DNA of 64,000 nucleotides from Pseudomonas putida (GCF_002025705.1 NZ_CP018846.1:4393501-4457500), one strand, 5' to 3'. Positions 1 through 9,521 are shown, numbered from the stretch's first letter. Notes: a model not told the origin generated them from the letters alone. A program made the numbers and translations.

Positions 1-272
1 ACAACTATCCTGACACCAGGGGCAACCAAGTGATGGCAATTGCCCATCATTTCGCGCTAGGATCCATTCCATCGAAGACCAAAGTCCGTGCCCACGGCGC
101 CTTCGCTCCCCCCATGCGCCAAGGACAGGAACCGCTGCATACTTCACAAATGGATGCTGTGACCTCTAGTTGACCGTATAACCGATTTTTTTCGCTAGTT
201 GTTTGAACTGCGTGCTCCCCTGCGCAAAACATTGCCAGTGCCTCACATTTCCCTGATGGAGTTAACAACTAC
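1..272. other. Leading intergenic stretch
   Basis: No convincing gene is seen here. The only open frame, on the minus strand, lacks a ribosome site and recognisable domains. The region probably holds the promoter of the collar cluster: TTGACC at 170-175 is a possible -35 element, but the matching -10 is poor. GGAG near 257-260 may serve the gene starting at 273. Confidence 0.4.
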
Positions 273-797
273 ATGGATTACTTCCTTGGCGAAATCCGCC
301 TGTTCCCGTTTGGAATCATCCCCAGGGGGTGGGCGCCCTGCAACGGTCAACTGCTGTCAGTTCAGTCGAACGCTGCACTGTTCGCACTCCTCGGCTCCCG
401 TTTTGGCGGTGACGGCAGCACCACCTTTGGCCTGCCAGACCTGCGCGGCCGCGTTGCCGTGGGCACCAACCAGGTCACCCAGGTGGGCATGCAAGCCGGC
501 TCCGAATCGAACACCTTGACCGCAAGCGAGCTGCCCCCGCACACCCACAGCATCACGGTCAGCGTCGCCTCGGCCAACAATTCCGCACCTGACGGCGCCT
601 TCTTCGGCGTCAGCCTGCTGAACTCCGGCGTCCCTGGTGGTGCGACCTACGTCGCCGCAGGCAGCCCCACGCAGACCGCCCTTCACCCCGCCACCATCAG
701 CTCGGCGTTCCCCAATACGCCCGCCGAAAACCGCCAGCCCACACTGGGCATGAACTATTGCATCTCGCTGAGCGGCGTTTACCCGCCCCACCAGTAA
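273..797 (+). CDS. Phage tail collar domain protein, copy 1 (MdpB-like)
   Basis: A 174-residue protein of the tail-collar family, often annotated as microcystin-dependent protein. The N-terminal half carries the family pattern: GEIRLFPF near the start, then GW..CNGQLL, FGGDG and LPDLRGR by about residue 70. A variable Ser/Ala-rich stretch follows, then a conserved C-terminal block ending in an N-Y-C-I-S-L..G-V-Y-P pattern. Collar domains are known from phage short tail fibres. Chromosomal copies without other phage genes have no settled role. It is the first of three paralogues in tandem, followed by a GNAT gene and a giant autotransporter. No signal peptide is visible. Confidence 0.85.
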   Translation: MDYFLGEIRLFPFGIIPRGWAPCNGQLLSVQSNAALFALLGSRFGGDGSTTFGLPDLRGRVAVGTNQVTQVGMQAGSESNTLTASELPPHTHSITVSVASANNSAPDGAFFGVSLLNSGVPGGATYVAAGSPTQTALHPATISSAFPNTPAENRQPTLGMNYCISLSGVYPPHQ

Positions 798-836
798 AAC
801 GTCTACGAACAGCACATTTTTGACCAGGGGCAAGAC

Positions 837-1406
837 ATGTCTGATCCATATGTTGGTGAAGTTCGGATTTTCGCAGGCCAGTACGCGCCAGTCGGCTGGC
901 ACCTGTGTGACGGCACAGTGATGCAGATCACGGGTAACGAAGCGTTGTACTCGCTCATCGGTACTGTTTATGGCGGGGATGGCAGAACCACGTTCGCCCT
1001 GCCGGACCTGCGCGGGCGCGCGCCAGTCAGCCAAGGCCGGGGCAACGGCCTGAGCAACGTGGCACTGGGCCAGAGTTCAGGGTTCGAGCAGGTCACCCTG
1101 ACCTACAGCAACCTCCCCTCCCATACGCACCTGTTCGTCGCCAGCACTGCCGTGGCCGACCAGACGGCGCCGACTACAGCCGCGAACACACCCATTCGCA
1201 CCTTCGGCACCTTCACCCAGAACAAGGCAGTCAACGGCCTGTACAACACCGGGTCCAAGGCAAGCGCGCTGGTTCAGCTCAACCAGGCCTGCGTTGGCCA
1301 GACCGGTGGCTCTGGAGCGGCAGCAACGCCCGTCGACAACATGATGAGCTCGATGCCCATGAACTACATCATCGCCCTGCAGGGCGTCTACCCATCGCAA
1401 GCCTGA
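837..1406 (+). CDS. Phage tail collar domain protein, copy 2
   Basis: A 189-residue paralogue of the upstream gene. It has the same order of motifs: VGEVRIFAG, PVGWHLCDG, YGGDGRTTF and LPDLRGRAP in the first 65 residues, then a variable Thr/Ala-rich middle and a conserved C-terminal NYIIALQGVYP. An AGGGG ribosome site lies just before the ATG. The gap from copy 1 is 39 bases and to copy 3 only 15, so the three are probably one transcript. Divergence between copies is greatest in the middle segment, which is the distal variable part in fibre-type collar proteins. Function is unknown. Confidence 0.85.
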   Translation: MSDPYVGEVRIFAGQYAPVGWHLCDGTVMQITGNEALYSLIGTVYGGDGRTTFALPDLRGRAPVSQGRGNGLSNVALGQSSGFEQVTLTYSNLPSHTHLFVASTAVADQTAPTTAANTPIRTFGTFTQNKAVNGLYNTGSKASALVQLNQACVGQTGGSGAAATPVDNMMSSMPMNYIIALQGVYPSQA

Positions 1407-1421
1407 GGAAGTGGAATAAAC

Positions 1422-1952
1422 ATGGACGCTTTCTACGGTGAAATCCGGCTGTTTCCGTACAACTACATTCCACAGGACTGGGCGATCTGCAATGGCCAGC
1501 AAATGGCGATCGCTCAATACCAGGCGGTGTACGCCATCCTCGGCATCACGTTCGGCGGTGACGGGAAAAACTATTTCAACCTGCCCAACCTCAACGCCAG
1601 CACCGTGATCGGCAGCGGCACCGGTAACGGCCTCACGCCGCGTCCGTTCGGCAAGGCGGTGGGGGCCAATACCACCACACTGACGCCTGCGAACATGCCT
1701 GCCCATAACCATGCCATCACGGTAGCGGACGGCACCGATGGCGCCATCCAGAACAACCCTGCCAACAACGCCTACCTACAGTCGCCACGCCAGAGCAAGA
1801 TGTTCAACATGACACCCTCTGCCGGCTGCACCTTGGCCAGCACGACGGTGTCAGTGGCAGGCCTGGCTCAGCCGGTGAACAACATGCAACCTTATCTCAA
1901 CATGGTCTACTGCATGTGCGTCTCCAACGGCTATTGGCCCGAGAAGCCCTGA
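1422..1952 (+). CDS. Phage tail collar domain protein, copy 3
   Basis: A 176-residue third paralogue with YGEIRLFPYNYIP, WAICNGQQM and FGGDGKNYFNLPNL. The usual LPDLRGR has become LPNLNAS, so this copy has diverged at a core motif. The C-terminal block is N-M-V-Y-C-M-C-V-S-N-G-Y-W-P. Its TGA overlaps the ATG of the next gene by one base (TGATG at 1950-1954), which suggests translational coupling with the acetyltransferase. Confidence 0.82.
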   Translation: MDAFYGEIRLFPYNYIPQDWAICNGQQMAIAQYQAVYAILGITFGGDGKNYFNLPNLNASTVIGSGTGNGLTPRPFGKAVGANTTTLTPANMPAHNHAITVADGTDGAIQNNPANNAYLQSPRQSKMFNMTPSAGCTLASTTVSVAGLAQPVNNMQPYLNMVYCMCVSNGYWPEKP

Positions 1953-2503
1953 TGCAAAGCGCTCGCATCGCCGAGCGCCTGTGTTCGGCCTGCCCCGCCC
2001 CAACCACTTTCACCTTGCGCACGCAGGGTGAGGATGACTTGGGTTTTTTGCGTCAACTGTTCGTCAGCCGGCGCTGGGCCGAGGCCTGCGCGATGCCGGG
2101 TTGGGACGACCAGCAACGCCTGGCCTTTTTGCACAGCCAGGCCGACCTGCAGCAACGCCACTATAGCCAGCACTACAGCGGCGCTGCTTTTCTGATCATC
2201 GAGGTGCAAGGCCAGGCCATCGGCCGCCTGTGCATCAACGCCGATGGCGACAACCTGCGCCTGGTGGATATCGCACTGCTGGAGCAATGGCAACGGCGCG
2301 GGATAGGCGCCACTCTGCTGTGTTCCCTCGCTGCACTGGCCGATGAGTCCGGGGCCAGCGTGGCCCTGTCGGTGGACAGTTTCAGCCCAGCCCGCAGGCT
2401 CTATGAGCGCCATGGTTTCCTGGCCCTGCCAGGCGAAGGCCTGTCGCTGCAGATGCACAGGCCCGCCAATCCACTTCGGGAGCGTGCGCCCATGACCGGC
2501 TAG
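1952..2503 (+). CDS. GNAT-family N-acetyltransferase coupled to the collar genes
   Basis: A 183-residue GNAT-fold enzyme expected to transfer an acyl group from acyl-CoA to an amine; the substrate is not known. Acetyl-CoA motif A is visible as VDIALLEQWQRRGIG about two thirds in, followed by the motif B pattern SPARRLYERHGF. The start at 1952 is chosen because it overlaps the stop of collar copy 3 as TGATG; a longer reading from 1916 would run far into that gene. The overlap ties it to the collar cluster, so a collar protein or the downstream autotransporter is a reasonable candidate target, but that is inference. Confidence 0.82.
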   Translation: MQSARIAERLCSACPAPTTFTLRTQGEDDLGFLRQLFVSRRWAEACAMPGWDDQQRLAFLHSQADLQQRHYSQHYSGAAFLIIEVQGQAIGRLCINADGDNLRLVDIALLEQWQRRGIGATLLCSLAALADESGASVALSVDSFSPARRLYERHGFLALPGEGLSLQMHRPANPLRERAPMTG

Positions 2504-2606
2504 CCGCATCTCAAGCATGCCCCCGAACTCCCGCCGGCCTGCCCGGCGGCGCCCTCGTTACCTTGAGCCGTAGACCATCGCACAGCGGTATATGGCAGGA
2601 AGCCCC

Positions 2607-5600
2607 ATGACACATTCAGTCCATCGCCACGGAATCTGGCTGTACCGCACATTCGCCTTGATCTGCCTGCTATGGCTCAGCCAGGTCTTCGCCGTGGCCC
2701 AGGCCGCCCCGGTCATCAGCCCGGCCTCTGGCACCTACCTTGGCAGCGTGCCGCTGAACCAACCGTTCAGCGTGGTGCTCACCGCCTCCGGCGGCAGCGG
2801 CGGCTACCAGGGCTGGTACGAGTGCGATGCCAGTGACATCAACTACGACCCCAACGCCCAGTGCATGCCGACGGGGCTGGCGATCAACGAAAGCTTCGGC
2901 AGCGCCACCACCACCATCAGCGGTACACCCACGGTGGCCGGGCACTATGACTTCTATGTCTCGGTCTACGATGGCAACTCGCTGCTGCCTGGCGTGGCTC
3001 GCTACACCCTCGATGTCGGCGCCAGCAGTACCCCGACCCTGTCTGGCATCAGCCCCAACAACGGCAGCACCGCAGGCGGCACCAGCGTGACCCTGACCGG
3101 CACCAACCTCACCGGCGCCACCGCGGTCACCATCGGCGGCACGGCCGCCACCAGCGTCACCGTGGTCAACGCCACCACCATCACCGCCACCACCCCAGCC
3201 CATGCCGCCGGTACGGTCAACGTGACGGTCACCACCCCGGGCGGCACGGCCACCCTGACCAACGCCTACAGCTATGTGACGCCAGTGCCCACCTTGAGCA
3301 GCGTCAGCCCCAACAGCGGCACCACCGCAGGCGGCACCAGCGTGACCCTGACCGGCACCAACCTCACCGGCGCCACCGCGGTCACCATCGGTGGCACGGC
3401 CGCCACCAGCGTCACCGTGGTCAACGCCACCACCATCACCGCCACCACCCCAGCCCATGCCTCCGGTACGGTCAACGTGACGGTCACCACCCCGGGCGGC
3501 ACGGCCACCCTGACCAACGCCTACAGCTATGTGACGCCAGTGCCCACCTTGAGCAGCGTCAGCCCCAACAGCGGCACCACCGCAGGCGGCACCAGCGTGA
3601 CCCTGACCGGCACCAACCTCACCGGTGCCACTGCGGTCACCATTGGCGGCACAGCCGCCACCGGCATCACCGTGGTCAACGCCACCACCATTACCGCCAC
3701 CGCCCCGGCCCATGCCGCCGGTACGGCCAACGTGACGGTTACTACCCCGGGCGGCACCGCCACCCTGACCAATGCCTACACTTATGTGACGCCCACGCCG
3801 ACCTTGAGCAGCGTCAGCCCCAACAACGGCACTACCGCCGGCGGCACCAGCGTGACCCTGACCGGCACCAACTTCAGCGGCGCCACCGGCGTTACCTTCG
3901 GAGGCGTTTCCGCCACCGGTATCACCGTGGTCAACGCCACCACCATTACCGCCACCACCCCGGCCAATGTCGCCGGTGCGGTCAACGTGGTGGTCACCAC
4001 CCCGGGCGGCACCGCCACCCTGACCAACGCCTACACCTACGTGACCCCGGCGCCGACCCTGAGTGGCGCCAGCCCCAACAGCGGCACCACCGCCGGCAGC
4101 ACCAGCGTGACCCTCACCGGTAACAACCTGATCGGCACCACGGGCGTCACCTTCGGTGGCAGCGCCGCTACCGGCGTGACCGTCAACAGCAGCACCTCGG
4201 TCACCGTGGTCACCCCGGCCCATGCTGCCGGCGCGGTGGATGTCGTACTCAGCACACCCGGCGGCACCGCCACCCTGGTCAGCGGCTACACCTATATCGC
4301 CCCCTCGCCGCCCGTGGCCGGTGCGGTCAGCGTCGCGGTGGCGGCCAACAGCAGCAACAACAGCATTACCCTGAACATTACCGGCGGCACCGCCACCAGC
4401 GTGGCCGTGGCCAGCGGGCCAGGCCAGGGCACCACCAACGTTTCCGGTACCAGCATCACCTACACCCCCACCGCCGGCTATTCCGGTGGCGACAGCTTCA
4501 CCTACACCGCCACCGGCCCAGGCGGTACTTCGGCGCCAGCGACGGTCACCATCAGCGTCAACTCGCCGACCCTGGTCATCAGCCCGAGCACCCTGCCCAA
4601 CGCCACGGCCAGCAACGTCTACAGCCAGACTTTGAGCACCGCCAACGGTGCTACGCCTTACAGCTACGCGGTCACCTCCGGCGCCTTGCCGCCCGGCCTG
4701 AGCCTGGGCAGCGGTGGCGTCCTGAGCGGCACCCCCAGCGCCGTCGGCACCTTCAATTTCACGGTCACCTCCACCGACGCCCACAACGCCACCGGCAGCC
4801 AGGCCTACAGCCTGACCGTGGCCGCGGCGACCATCACCATCACCCCCACGATCCTTGGCACGCTCACCACAGGTTCGGCTTACAGCCAAACCCTGAGCGC
4901 CACCGGCGGCAACGGCAGCTACACCTGGTCGACCAGCGGCTCGCTGCCGCCCGGCATCACCGTCAGCAGCAGCGGCCTGGTCAGCGGCACGCCAACCAGC
5001 ATCGGCAACTACAGCTTTACCGTCACCGTCACCGATAGCCTCGGCTCAACCGGCTCGCGGGGTTACAGCGTGACGGTCAACGACCAGGCCCCGGTCGCCA
5101 CCAGTTCCACCTTGACCGTGCAAGGCGGCAGCAGCAACAACCCGGTCGCCCTGAACCTCACCGGTGGCTCGGTGAGCCAGGTGAGCATCGTCTCCAATGC
5201 CAGCAACGGCACCGCCACCGCCACAGGCACTACCATCCTCTTCACCCCGGCCGCGGGCTATTCCGGCATCGACAGCTTCACCTACAACGCCACCGGCCCG
5301 GGCGGTACGTCCAATACCGCCACCGTTAGCGTGACCGTCACCGCGCCGACCATCAGCATCACCCCGGCAACCCTGACAGGCGCCACGCAGAACACCGCTT
5401 ACTCGCAGGCCCTGACCGCTAGCGGCAGCAGCGGGTCGTACGCCTTCAGCGTAGTTTCGGGCAGCCTGCCGGCGGGCATGAACCTGTCGTCGGCCGGCTT
5501 GCTGAGCGGCACGCCCACCGCTGGCGGCAACAGCAGCTTCACCGTGCGCGCCATGAGCAGCAGCGGCTTCTTCGGCGACCAGGCCTACACCCTGGTGGTC

Positions 5601-8600
5601 ACCAGCCAGGCGCCAGTGGCTGGCCCGCTGAGCCTCACCGTGGCAGCCAACAGTTCGGCCAACCCGGTCACCCTGAACCTGAGCGGTGGCGCCACCACCA
5701 GCGTCAGCGTGAGCAGCGGCCCGACCCACGGCACCACCTCGGTGAGCGGTACCACCATTACCTACACACCTACCGCCGGCTATTCCGGTGGCGACAGCTT
5801 CACCTACACCGCCTCCGGTCCAGGCGGTACTTCGGCGCCAGCGACGGTCACCATCAGCGTCAACGCGCCGGCCCTGGTCATCAGCCCGAGCACCCTGCCC
5901 AACGCCACGGCCAGCAACGTCTACAGCCAGACTTTGAGCACCGCCAACGGTGCTACGCCTTACAGCTACGCGGTCACTTCCGGCGCCTTGCCGCCCGGCC
6001 TGAGCCTGGGCAGCGGTGGCGTCCTGAGCGGCACCCCCAGCGCCGTCGGCACCTTCAATTTCACGGTCACCTCCACCGACGCCCACAACGCCACCGGCAG
6101 CCAGGCCTACAGCCTGACCGTGGCCGCGGCGACCATCACCATCACCCCCACGACCCTTGGCACGCTCACCACAGGTTCGGCTTACAGCCAAACCCTGAGC
6201 GCCACCGGCGGCAACGGCAGCTACACCTGGTCGACCAGCGGCTCGCTGCCGCCCGGCATCACCGTCAGCAACAGCGGCGTGGTCAGCGGCACGCCAACCA
6301 GCATCGGCAACTACAGCTTTACCGTCACCGTCACCGATAGCCTCGGCTCAACCGGCACGCAGGGTTACAGCGTGACGGTCAACGACCAGGCCCCGGTCGC
6401 CACCAGTTCCACCTTGACCGTGCAAGGCGGCAGCAGCAACAACCCGGTCGCCCTGAACCTCACCGGTGGCTCGGTGAGCCAGGTGAGCATCGTCTCCAAT
6501 GCCAGCAACGGCACCGCCACCGCCACAGGCACTACCATCCTCTTCACCCCGGCCGCGGGCTATTCCGGCATCGACAGCTTCACCTACAACGCCACCGGCC
6601 CGGGCGGTACGTCCAATACCGCCACCGTTAACGTGACCGTCACCGCGCCGACCATCAGCATCACCCCGGCAACCCTGACAGGCGCCACGCAGAACACCGC
6701 CTACTCGCAGGCCCTGACCGCTAGCGGCAGCAGCGGGTCGTACGCCTTCAGCGTAGTTTCGGGCAGCCTGCCGGCGGGCATGAACCTGTCGTCGGCCGGC
6801 TTGCTGAGCGGCACGCCCACCGCTGGCGGCGACAGCAGCTTCACCGTGCGCGCCACGAGCAGCAGCGGCTTCTTCGGCGACCAGGCCTACACCCTGACAG
6901 TCACCAGCCAGGCGCCAGTGGCCAGCCCGCTGAGCCTTAACGTGACAGCCAACAGTTCGGCCAACCCGGTCACCCTGAACCTGAGCGGTGGCGCCACCAC
7001 CAGCGTCAGCGTGAGCAGCGGCCCGACCCACGGCACTACATCGGTGAGCGGCACCACCATCACCTACACCCCTACCGCCGGCTATTCCGGCCCAGACAGC
7101 TTCAGCTACATCGCCACCGGCGCCGGCGGTAGCTCGTCAGCGGCAACCGTGAGCATCACCGTGCAGCCGCCAACCCTGGCGATCACCCCGGCCACCCCGA
7201 CCCTGCCTGCAGCCAGCCAGAACACCGCCTACAGCCAGAGCCTAAGCACCAGCGGCGGTACCGCGCCGTACAGCTTTGCCGTGACCAGCGGCGCACTGCC
7301 GGCCGGCCTGGCCCTGGACGCCGGCGGCAATCTCAGCGGCATGCCGACGGCGGTGGTCACCGCTAACTTCACGGTCACCGTCACCGACGCCAACGGCGCC
7401 ACCGGCAGCCGCCCTTACAGCCTGGAGGTGCAGGCCCTGCCTGTAGTAGTGGCACCGAGCAGCGAAACCGTGGAGCCGGGCCAGACCGCCACGGTCGACC
7501 TGACCCGCGGCGCCACCGGCGGCCCGTTCACCAGCGCCACCCTGCTGTCGGTAAGCCCACCTTCGGCCGGTACCGCACGCATGACCGGCGCGTTCACCAT
7601 GCGCTTCGCCCCGGCTGCAGCCTTCAGCGGCAGCGCGGTGGTGAGCTTCCGCCTGCTGGCCGCCAGCGGCAACTCGGCTGCAAGCTTCGTCACCTTTGCC
7701 GTGCAAGCGCGCCCCGACCCGACCAAGGACGCCGAAGTGATCGGCCTGCTCAACGCCCAATCGCGGGCAGCCGAGCGCTTTGCCAGCACCCAGATGGACA
7801 ACTTCAACCGCCGCCTGGAGCAGCTGCACCGCCCCACCTGTGACCGCAACTCGTTCAACGCCAGCGTGCGCCACGGCCGCGATGACGTGAGCCTGGGCAG
7901 CCTGGGCAAGGCACTGCGCGACGAGCTGGAAGGCAGCGGCAAGGGCGGCGATGAGGACGACGACGAAAAACGCCGCCAGGAGCGCGATAGCTCCCGTGCC
8001 ACCACCGGCGAATGCAGCGAAGAGGCCCTGGCGTTCTGGACCGATGGCTTCGTTAACACCGGTTCCAACCGCGCCCGTGGTGCCAAGGACAACAGCTTCA
8101 CCACCTATGGCCTGAGCGCCGGCATGGACTATCGCCTGTCACCAAGGGCCGTGGTGGGCGTGGGCTTTGGCTACGGCAACGACCGCGCCGACATCGGCGA
8201 GCATGACACCCGCAGCGAAGGTGACGCACTGGGCCTGGCGGCCTACCTGAGCATCAACCCGCTGTCGGAGGTGTATATCGATGCGCTGCTGGGCTACAAC
8301 CGCTTGAGCTTCGATTCGCGCCGTTATGTCACCGCCGCCCCGTCCAATGGCTATGCCCAAGGCTCACGTGATGCCGACCAGTTGTTCGCCTCGCTGACCG
8401 CCAGCTACGAGTACCGCCAGGGGCCGCTATCGCTGGCCCCGTATGCGCGCATCAACAGTAGCTACACCAAGCTCGATGCCTTCAGCGAGCGTGGCGGCGG
8501 TGCCTATGCCCTGGCCTACGAAGAGCAGACCCTGCGCTACTTCACCTCGTTCGTGGGGTTGCGCTCGGGCTACGACATCGATACCCGCTTTGGTGTGCTG

Positions 8601-8858
8601 ACGCCGCGGGCGGGCCTGTCCTGGGGCCACAACTTCAGCCGCAACCAGGACTACCGCATGCGCTACGCCGATCAGGGCAGCGACGGTGTGCTGTACCGAT
8701 TGTCGCCCGACCCGATGGACACCAACTTCATGGACCTGGACACCGGGCTAGACCTGGCCCTGGGACGCAGCTGGCGCCTGGGTTTCTCGTACAAGACTGC
8801 GCTGGGCACCAATGAGCGCAACGAGATGTTCCGTATCGGGCTGGATGGCAAGTTCTGA
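2607..8858 (+). CDS. Giant Ig-like repeat autotransporter / adhesin
   Basis: A 2083-residue surface protein. A signal peptide covers about residues 1-33 (hydrophobic core, then VAQA-A). Next come a putative-Ig (He_PIG) segment, five IPT/TIG units of about 85 residues (roughly 142-567), and alternating cadherin-like/Big and He_PIG modules to about 1620. A helical linker starts near 1704, followed by a charged Gly/Asp/Lys/Arg stretch. A C-terminal autotransporter barrel spans about 1808-2083 and ends in Phe, as outer-membrane barrels do. Two cysteines flank the charged linker. The ATG at 2607 is preferred over 2592 because AGGA lies six bases before it. It follows the collar/GNAT genes by about 100 bases. 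By family, a passenger of this kind is an adhesin; no protease or lipase motif was seen. Confidence 0.85.
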   Translation: MTHSVHRHGIWLYRTFALICLLWLSQVFAVAQAAPVISPASGTYLGSVPLNQPFSVVLTASGGSGGYQGWYECDASDINYDPNAQCMPTGLAINESFGSATTTISGTPTVAGHYDFYVSVYDGNSLLPGVARYTLDVGASSTPTLSGISPNNGSTAGGTSVTLTGTNLTGATAVTIGGTAATSVTVVNATTITATTPAHAAGTVNVTVTTPGGTATLTNAYSYVTPVPTLSSVSPNSGTTAGGTSVTLTGTNLTGATAVTIGGTAATSVTVVNATTITATTPAHASGTVNVTVTTPGGTATLTNAYSYVTPVPTLSSVSPNSGTTAGGTSVTLTGTNLTGATAVTIGGTAATGITVVNATTITATAPAHAAGTANVTVTTPGGTATLTNAYTYVTPTPTLSSVSPNNGTTAGGTSVTLTGTNFSGATGVTFGGVSATGITVVNATTITATTPANVAGAVNVVVTTPGGTATLTNAYTYVTPAPTLSGASPNSGTTAGSTSVTLTGNNLIGTTGVTFGGSAATGVTVNSSTSVTVVTPAHAAGAVDVVLSTPGGTATLVSGYTYIAPSPPVAGAVSVAVAANSSNNSITLNITGGTATSVAVASGPGQGTTNVSGTSITYTPTAGYSGGDSFTYTATGPGGTSAPATVTISVNSPTLVISPSTLPNATASNVYSQTLSTANGATPYSYAVTSGALPPGLSLGSGGVLSGTPSAVGTFNFTVTSTDAHNATGSQAYSLTVAAATITITPTILGTLTTGSAYSQTLSATGGNGSYTWSTSGSLPPGITVSSSGLVSGTPTSIGNYSFTVTVTDSLGSTGSRGYSVTVNDQAPVATSSTLTVQGGSSNNPVALNLTGGSVSQVSIVSNASNGTATATGTTILFTPAAGYSGIDSFTYNATGPGGTSNTATVSVTVTAPTISITPATLTGATQNTAYSQALTASGSSGSYAFSVVSGSLPAGMNLSSAGLLSGTPTAGGNSSFTVRAMSSSGFFGDQAYTLVVTSQAPVAGPLSLTVAANSSANPVTLNLSGGATTSVSVSSGPTHGTTSVSGTTITYTPTAGYSGGDSFTYTASGPGGTSAPATVTISVNAPALVISPSTLPNATASNVYSQTLSTANGATPYSYAVTSGALPPGLSLGSGGVLSGTPSAVGTFNFTVTSTDAHNATGSQAYSLTVAAATITITPTTLGTLTTGSAYSQTLSATGGNGSYTWSTSGSLPPGITVSNSGVVSGTPTSIGNYSFTVTVTDSLGSTGTQGYSVTVNDQAPVATSSTLTVQGGSSNNPVALNLTGGSVSQVSIVSNASNGTATATGTTILFTPAAGYSGIDSFTYNATGPGGTSNTATVNVTVTAPTISITPATLTGATQNTAYSQALTASGSSGSYAFSVVSGSLPAGMNLSSAGLLSGTPTAGGDSSFTVRATSSSGFFGDQAYTLTVTSQAPVASPLSLNVTANSSANPVTLNLSGGATTSVSVSSGPTHGTTSVSGTTITYTPTAGYSGPDSFSYIATGAGGSSSAATVSITVQPPTLAITPATPTLPAASQNTAYSQSLSTSGGTAPYSFAVTSGALPAGLALDAGGNLSGMPTAVVTANFTVTVTDANGATGSRPYSLEVQALPVVVAPSSETVEPGQTATVDLTRGATGGPFTSATLLSVSPPSAGTARMTGAFTMRFAPAAAFSGSAVVSFRLLAASGNSAASFVTFAVQARPDPTKDAEVIGLLNAQSRAAERFASTQMDNFNRRLEQLHRPTCDRNSFNASVRHGRDDVSLGSLGKALRDELEGSGKGGDEDDDEKRRQERDSSRATTGECSEEALAFWTDGFVNTGSNRARGAKDNSFTTYGLSAGMDYRLSPRAVVGVGFGYGNDRADIGEHDTRSEGDALGLAAYLSINPLSEVYIDALLGYNRLSFDSRRYVTAAPSNGYAQGSRDADQLFASLTASYEYRQGPLSLAPYARINSSYTKLDAFSERGGGAYALAYEEQTLRYFTSFVGLRSGYDIDTRFGVLTPRAGLSWGHNFSRNQDYRMRYADQGSDGVLYRLSPDPMDTNFMDLDTGLDLALGRSWRLGFSYKTALGTNERNEMFRIGLDGKF
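3033..4307 (+). repeat. Five tandem ~255-bp IPT/TIG repeats
   Basis: The DNA encoding the IPT/TIG units repeats with a 255-bp period. Units 1-3 are almost identical at base level and units 4-5 are more diverged. Each encodes a Ser-Pro-Asn-x-Gly start and an N-A-Y-x-Y-V-T-P end. Confidence 0.85.
4479..7085 (+). repeat. Near-identical 1.3-kb tandem duplication in the autotransporter
   Basis: Sequence from about 4479 recurs at an offset of 1302 bp with only scattered base differences, giving two adjacent copies (about 4479-5780 and 5781-7082). Each encodes the same four-module set of 434 residues. The offset is a multiple of three, so loss or gain of a unit keeps the reading frame. End points are approximate. 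Confidence 0.85.
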
Positions 8859-8875
8859 CCGTCCCCCCATGTAGG

Positions 8876-8896
8876 AGCCGGCTTGCCGGCTTCTTT
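8876..8896. terminator. REP-like hairpin after the autotransporter gene
   Basis: AGCCGGC and GCCGGCT arms with a two-base loop, preceded by GTAGG and followed by TTCTTTCT. It resembles the Pseudomonas REP family and could act as a terminator 17 bases after the stop codon. Confidence 0.55.
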
Positions 8897-8946
8897 CTCT
8901 AGTCCTGCAACAAGTTTCCACCTGTTCAGGTAGACCGATAGGCCTC

Positions 8947-8980
8947 AAAAAGCCCGATGCACTGCATCGGGCTTTTTTTC
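8947..8980. terminator. Rho-independent terminator
   Basis: A ten-base-pair stem (8951-8960 with 8964-8973) with a three-base loop, A-run on the left and T-run on the right. It can work on either strand. Confidence 0.8.
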
Positions 8981-9268
8981 GGGGACTAATAGCTGGTGAC
9001 GACGTCGCTTTTGTAATGCCTGCTTGAAGGCTTGCGCCACTGACTCGACATGCAGGCTTTCATGGGCGTGATGACCAACAATTTTCCTGGAGTACGTATC
9101 CGTTATCAGGCTCAGGTACAGCGGGCCGTTACGTGCAGGCAGGTAAGTAATATCGGTAACCCAGACGTGCTCCGGCCTTGTCGGAACGACTTGGCTTGAG
9201 CCAGGCTTGAGTAAGTTGGGATGGCGGTAGAAGTGATGAAAGCTTTGTATTGTCTTGTGGTAGGCCGC
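8981..9268 (-). pseudogene. IS3-family transposase (OrfB) remnant
   Basis: The minus strand between 9268 and about 8983 reads as the integrase-core part of an IS3-type OrfB: a HHFYRHPNLLKP-like segment, then WVTDITYLP holding the first catalytic Asp, then YLSLITDTYSRKIVGHH. Reading breaks at a TAG codon at 9269-9271 and no start codon is left. On the 3' side it runs into terminator sequence just before the place where the HSDRG motif with the second Asp should be. No intact ends or target duplication were recognised. It is a dead fragment. Confidence 0.8.
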
Positions 9269-9381
9269 CTAGGCAGCACTAGCAAACGGCACTCACCCAA
9301 GACCTGGGACAGCCAGTCGTGGCCGACTTGGAGTCGTTGCTCAGGATGGCAATGCTTAGTCCTGCAACTTGACCAGGAACG

Positions 9382-9410
9382 AAAAAGCCCGCCAGAAACG
9401 GCGGGCTTTT
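9382..9410. terminator. Terminator-like hairpin
   Basis: GCCCGCC (9387-9393) pairs with GGCGGGC (9400-9406), with A-run before and T-run after. It lies between the IS remnant and tRNA-Lys and may end transcripts from the tRNA side. Confidence 0.65.
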
Positions 9411-9521
9411 CAATATTTACATCACGCCGAAGCGAGTCTAAGGCTCGCTCCAGACGGCTGCAAGACTAGAAACTGGCTGGCAAGCCGACCTTGCTAGTAC
9501 ATCACGAACCGCTGTGAATAG

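Noticed and set aside
2670..4889. 739-residue minus-strand frame opposite the autotransporter
   Set aside because: Gly/Asp/Arg-rich repeated shadow of the IPT repeats with no ribosome site or domain.
9302..9520. Further gene or IS end between the remnant and tRNA-Lys
   Set aside because: Only a terminator hairpin and short TAGTC(C/T)TGCA repeats were seen; the short plus-strand frame has no support.
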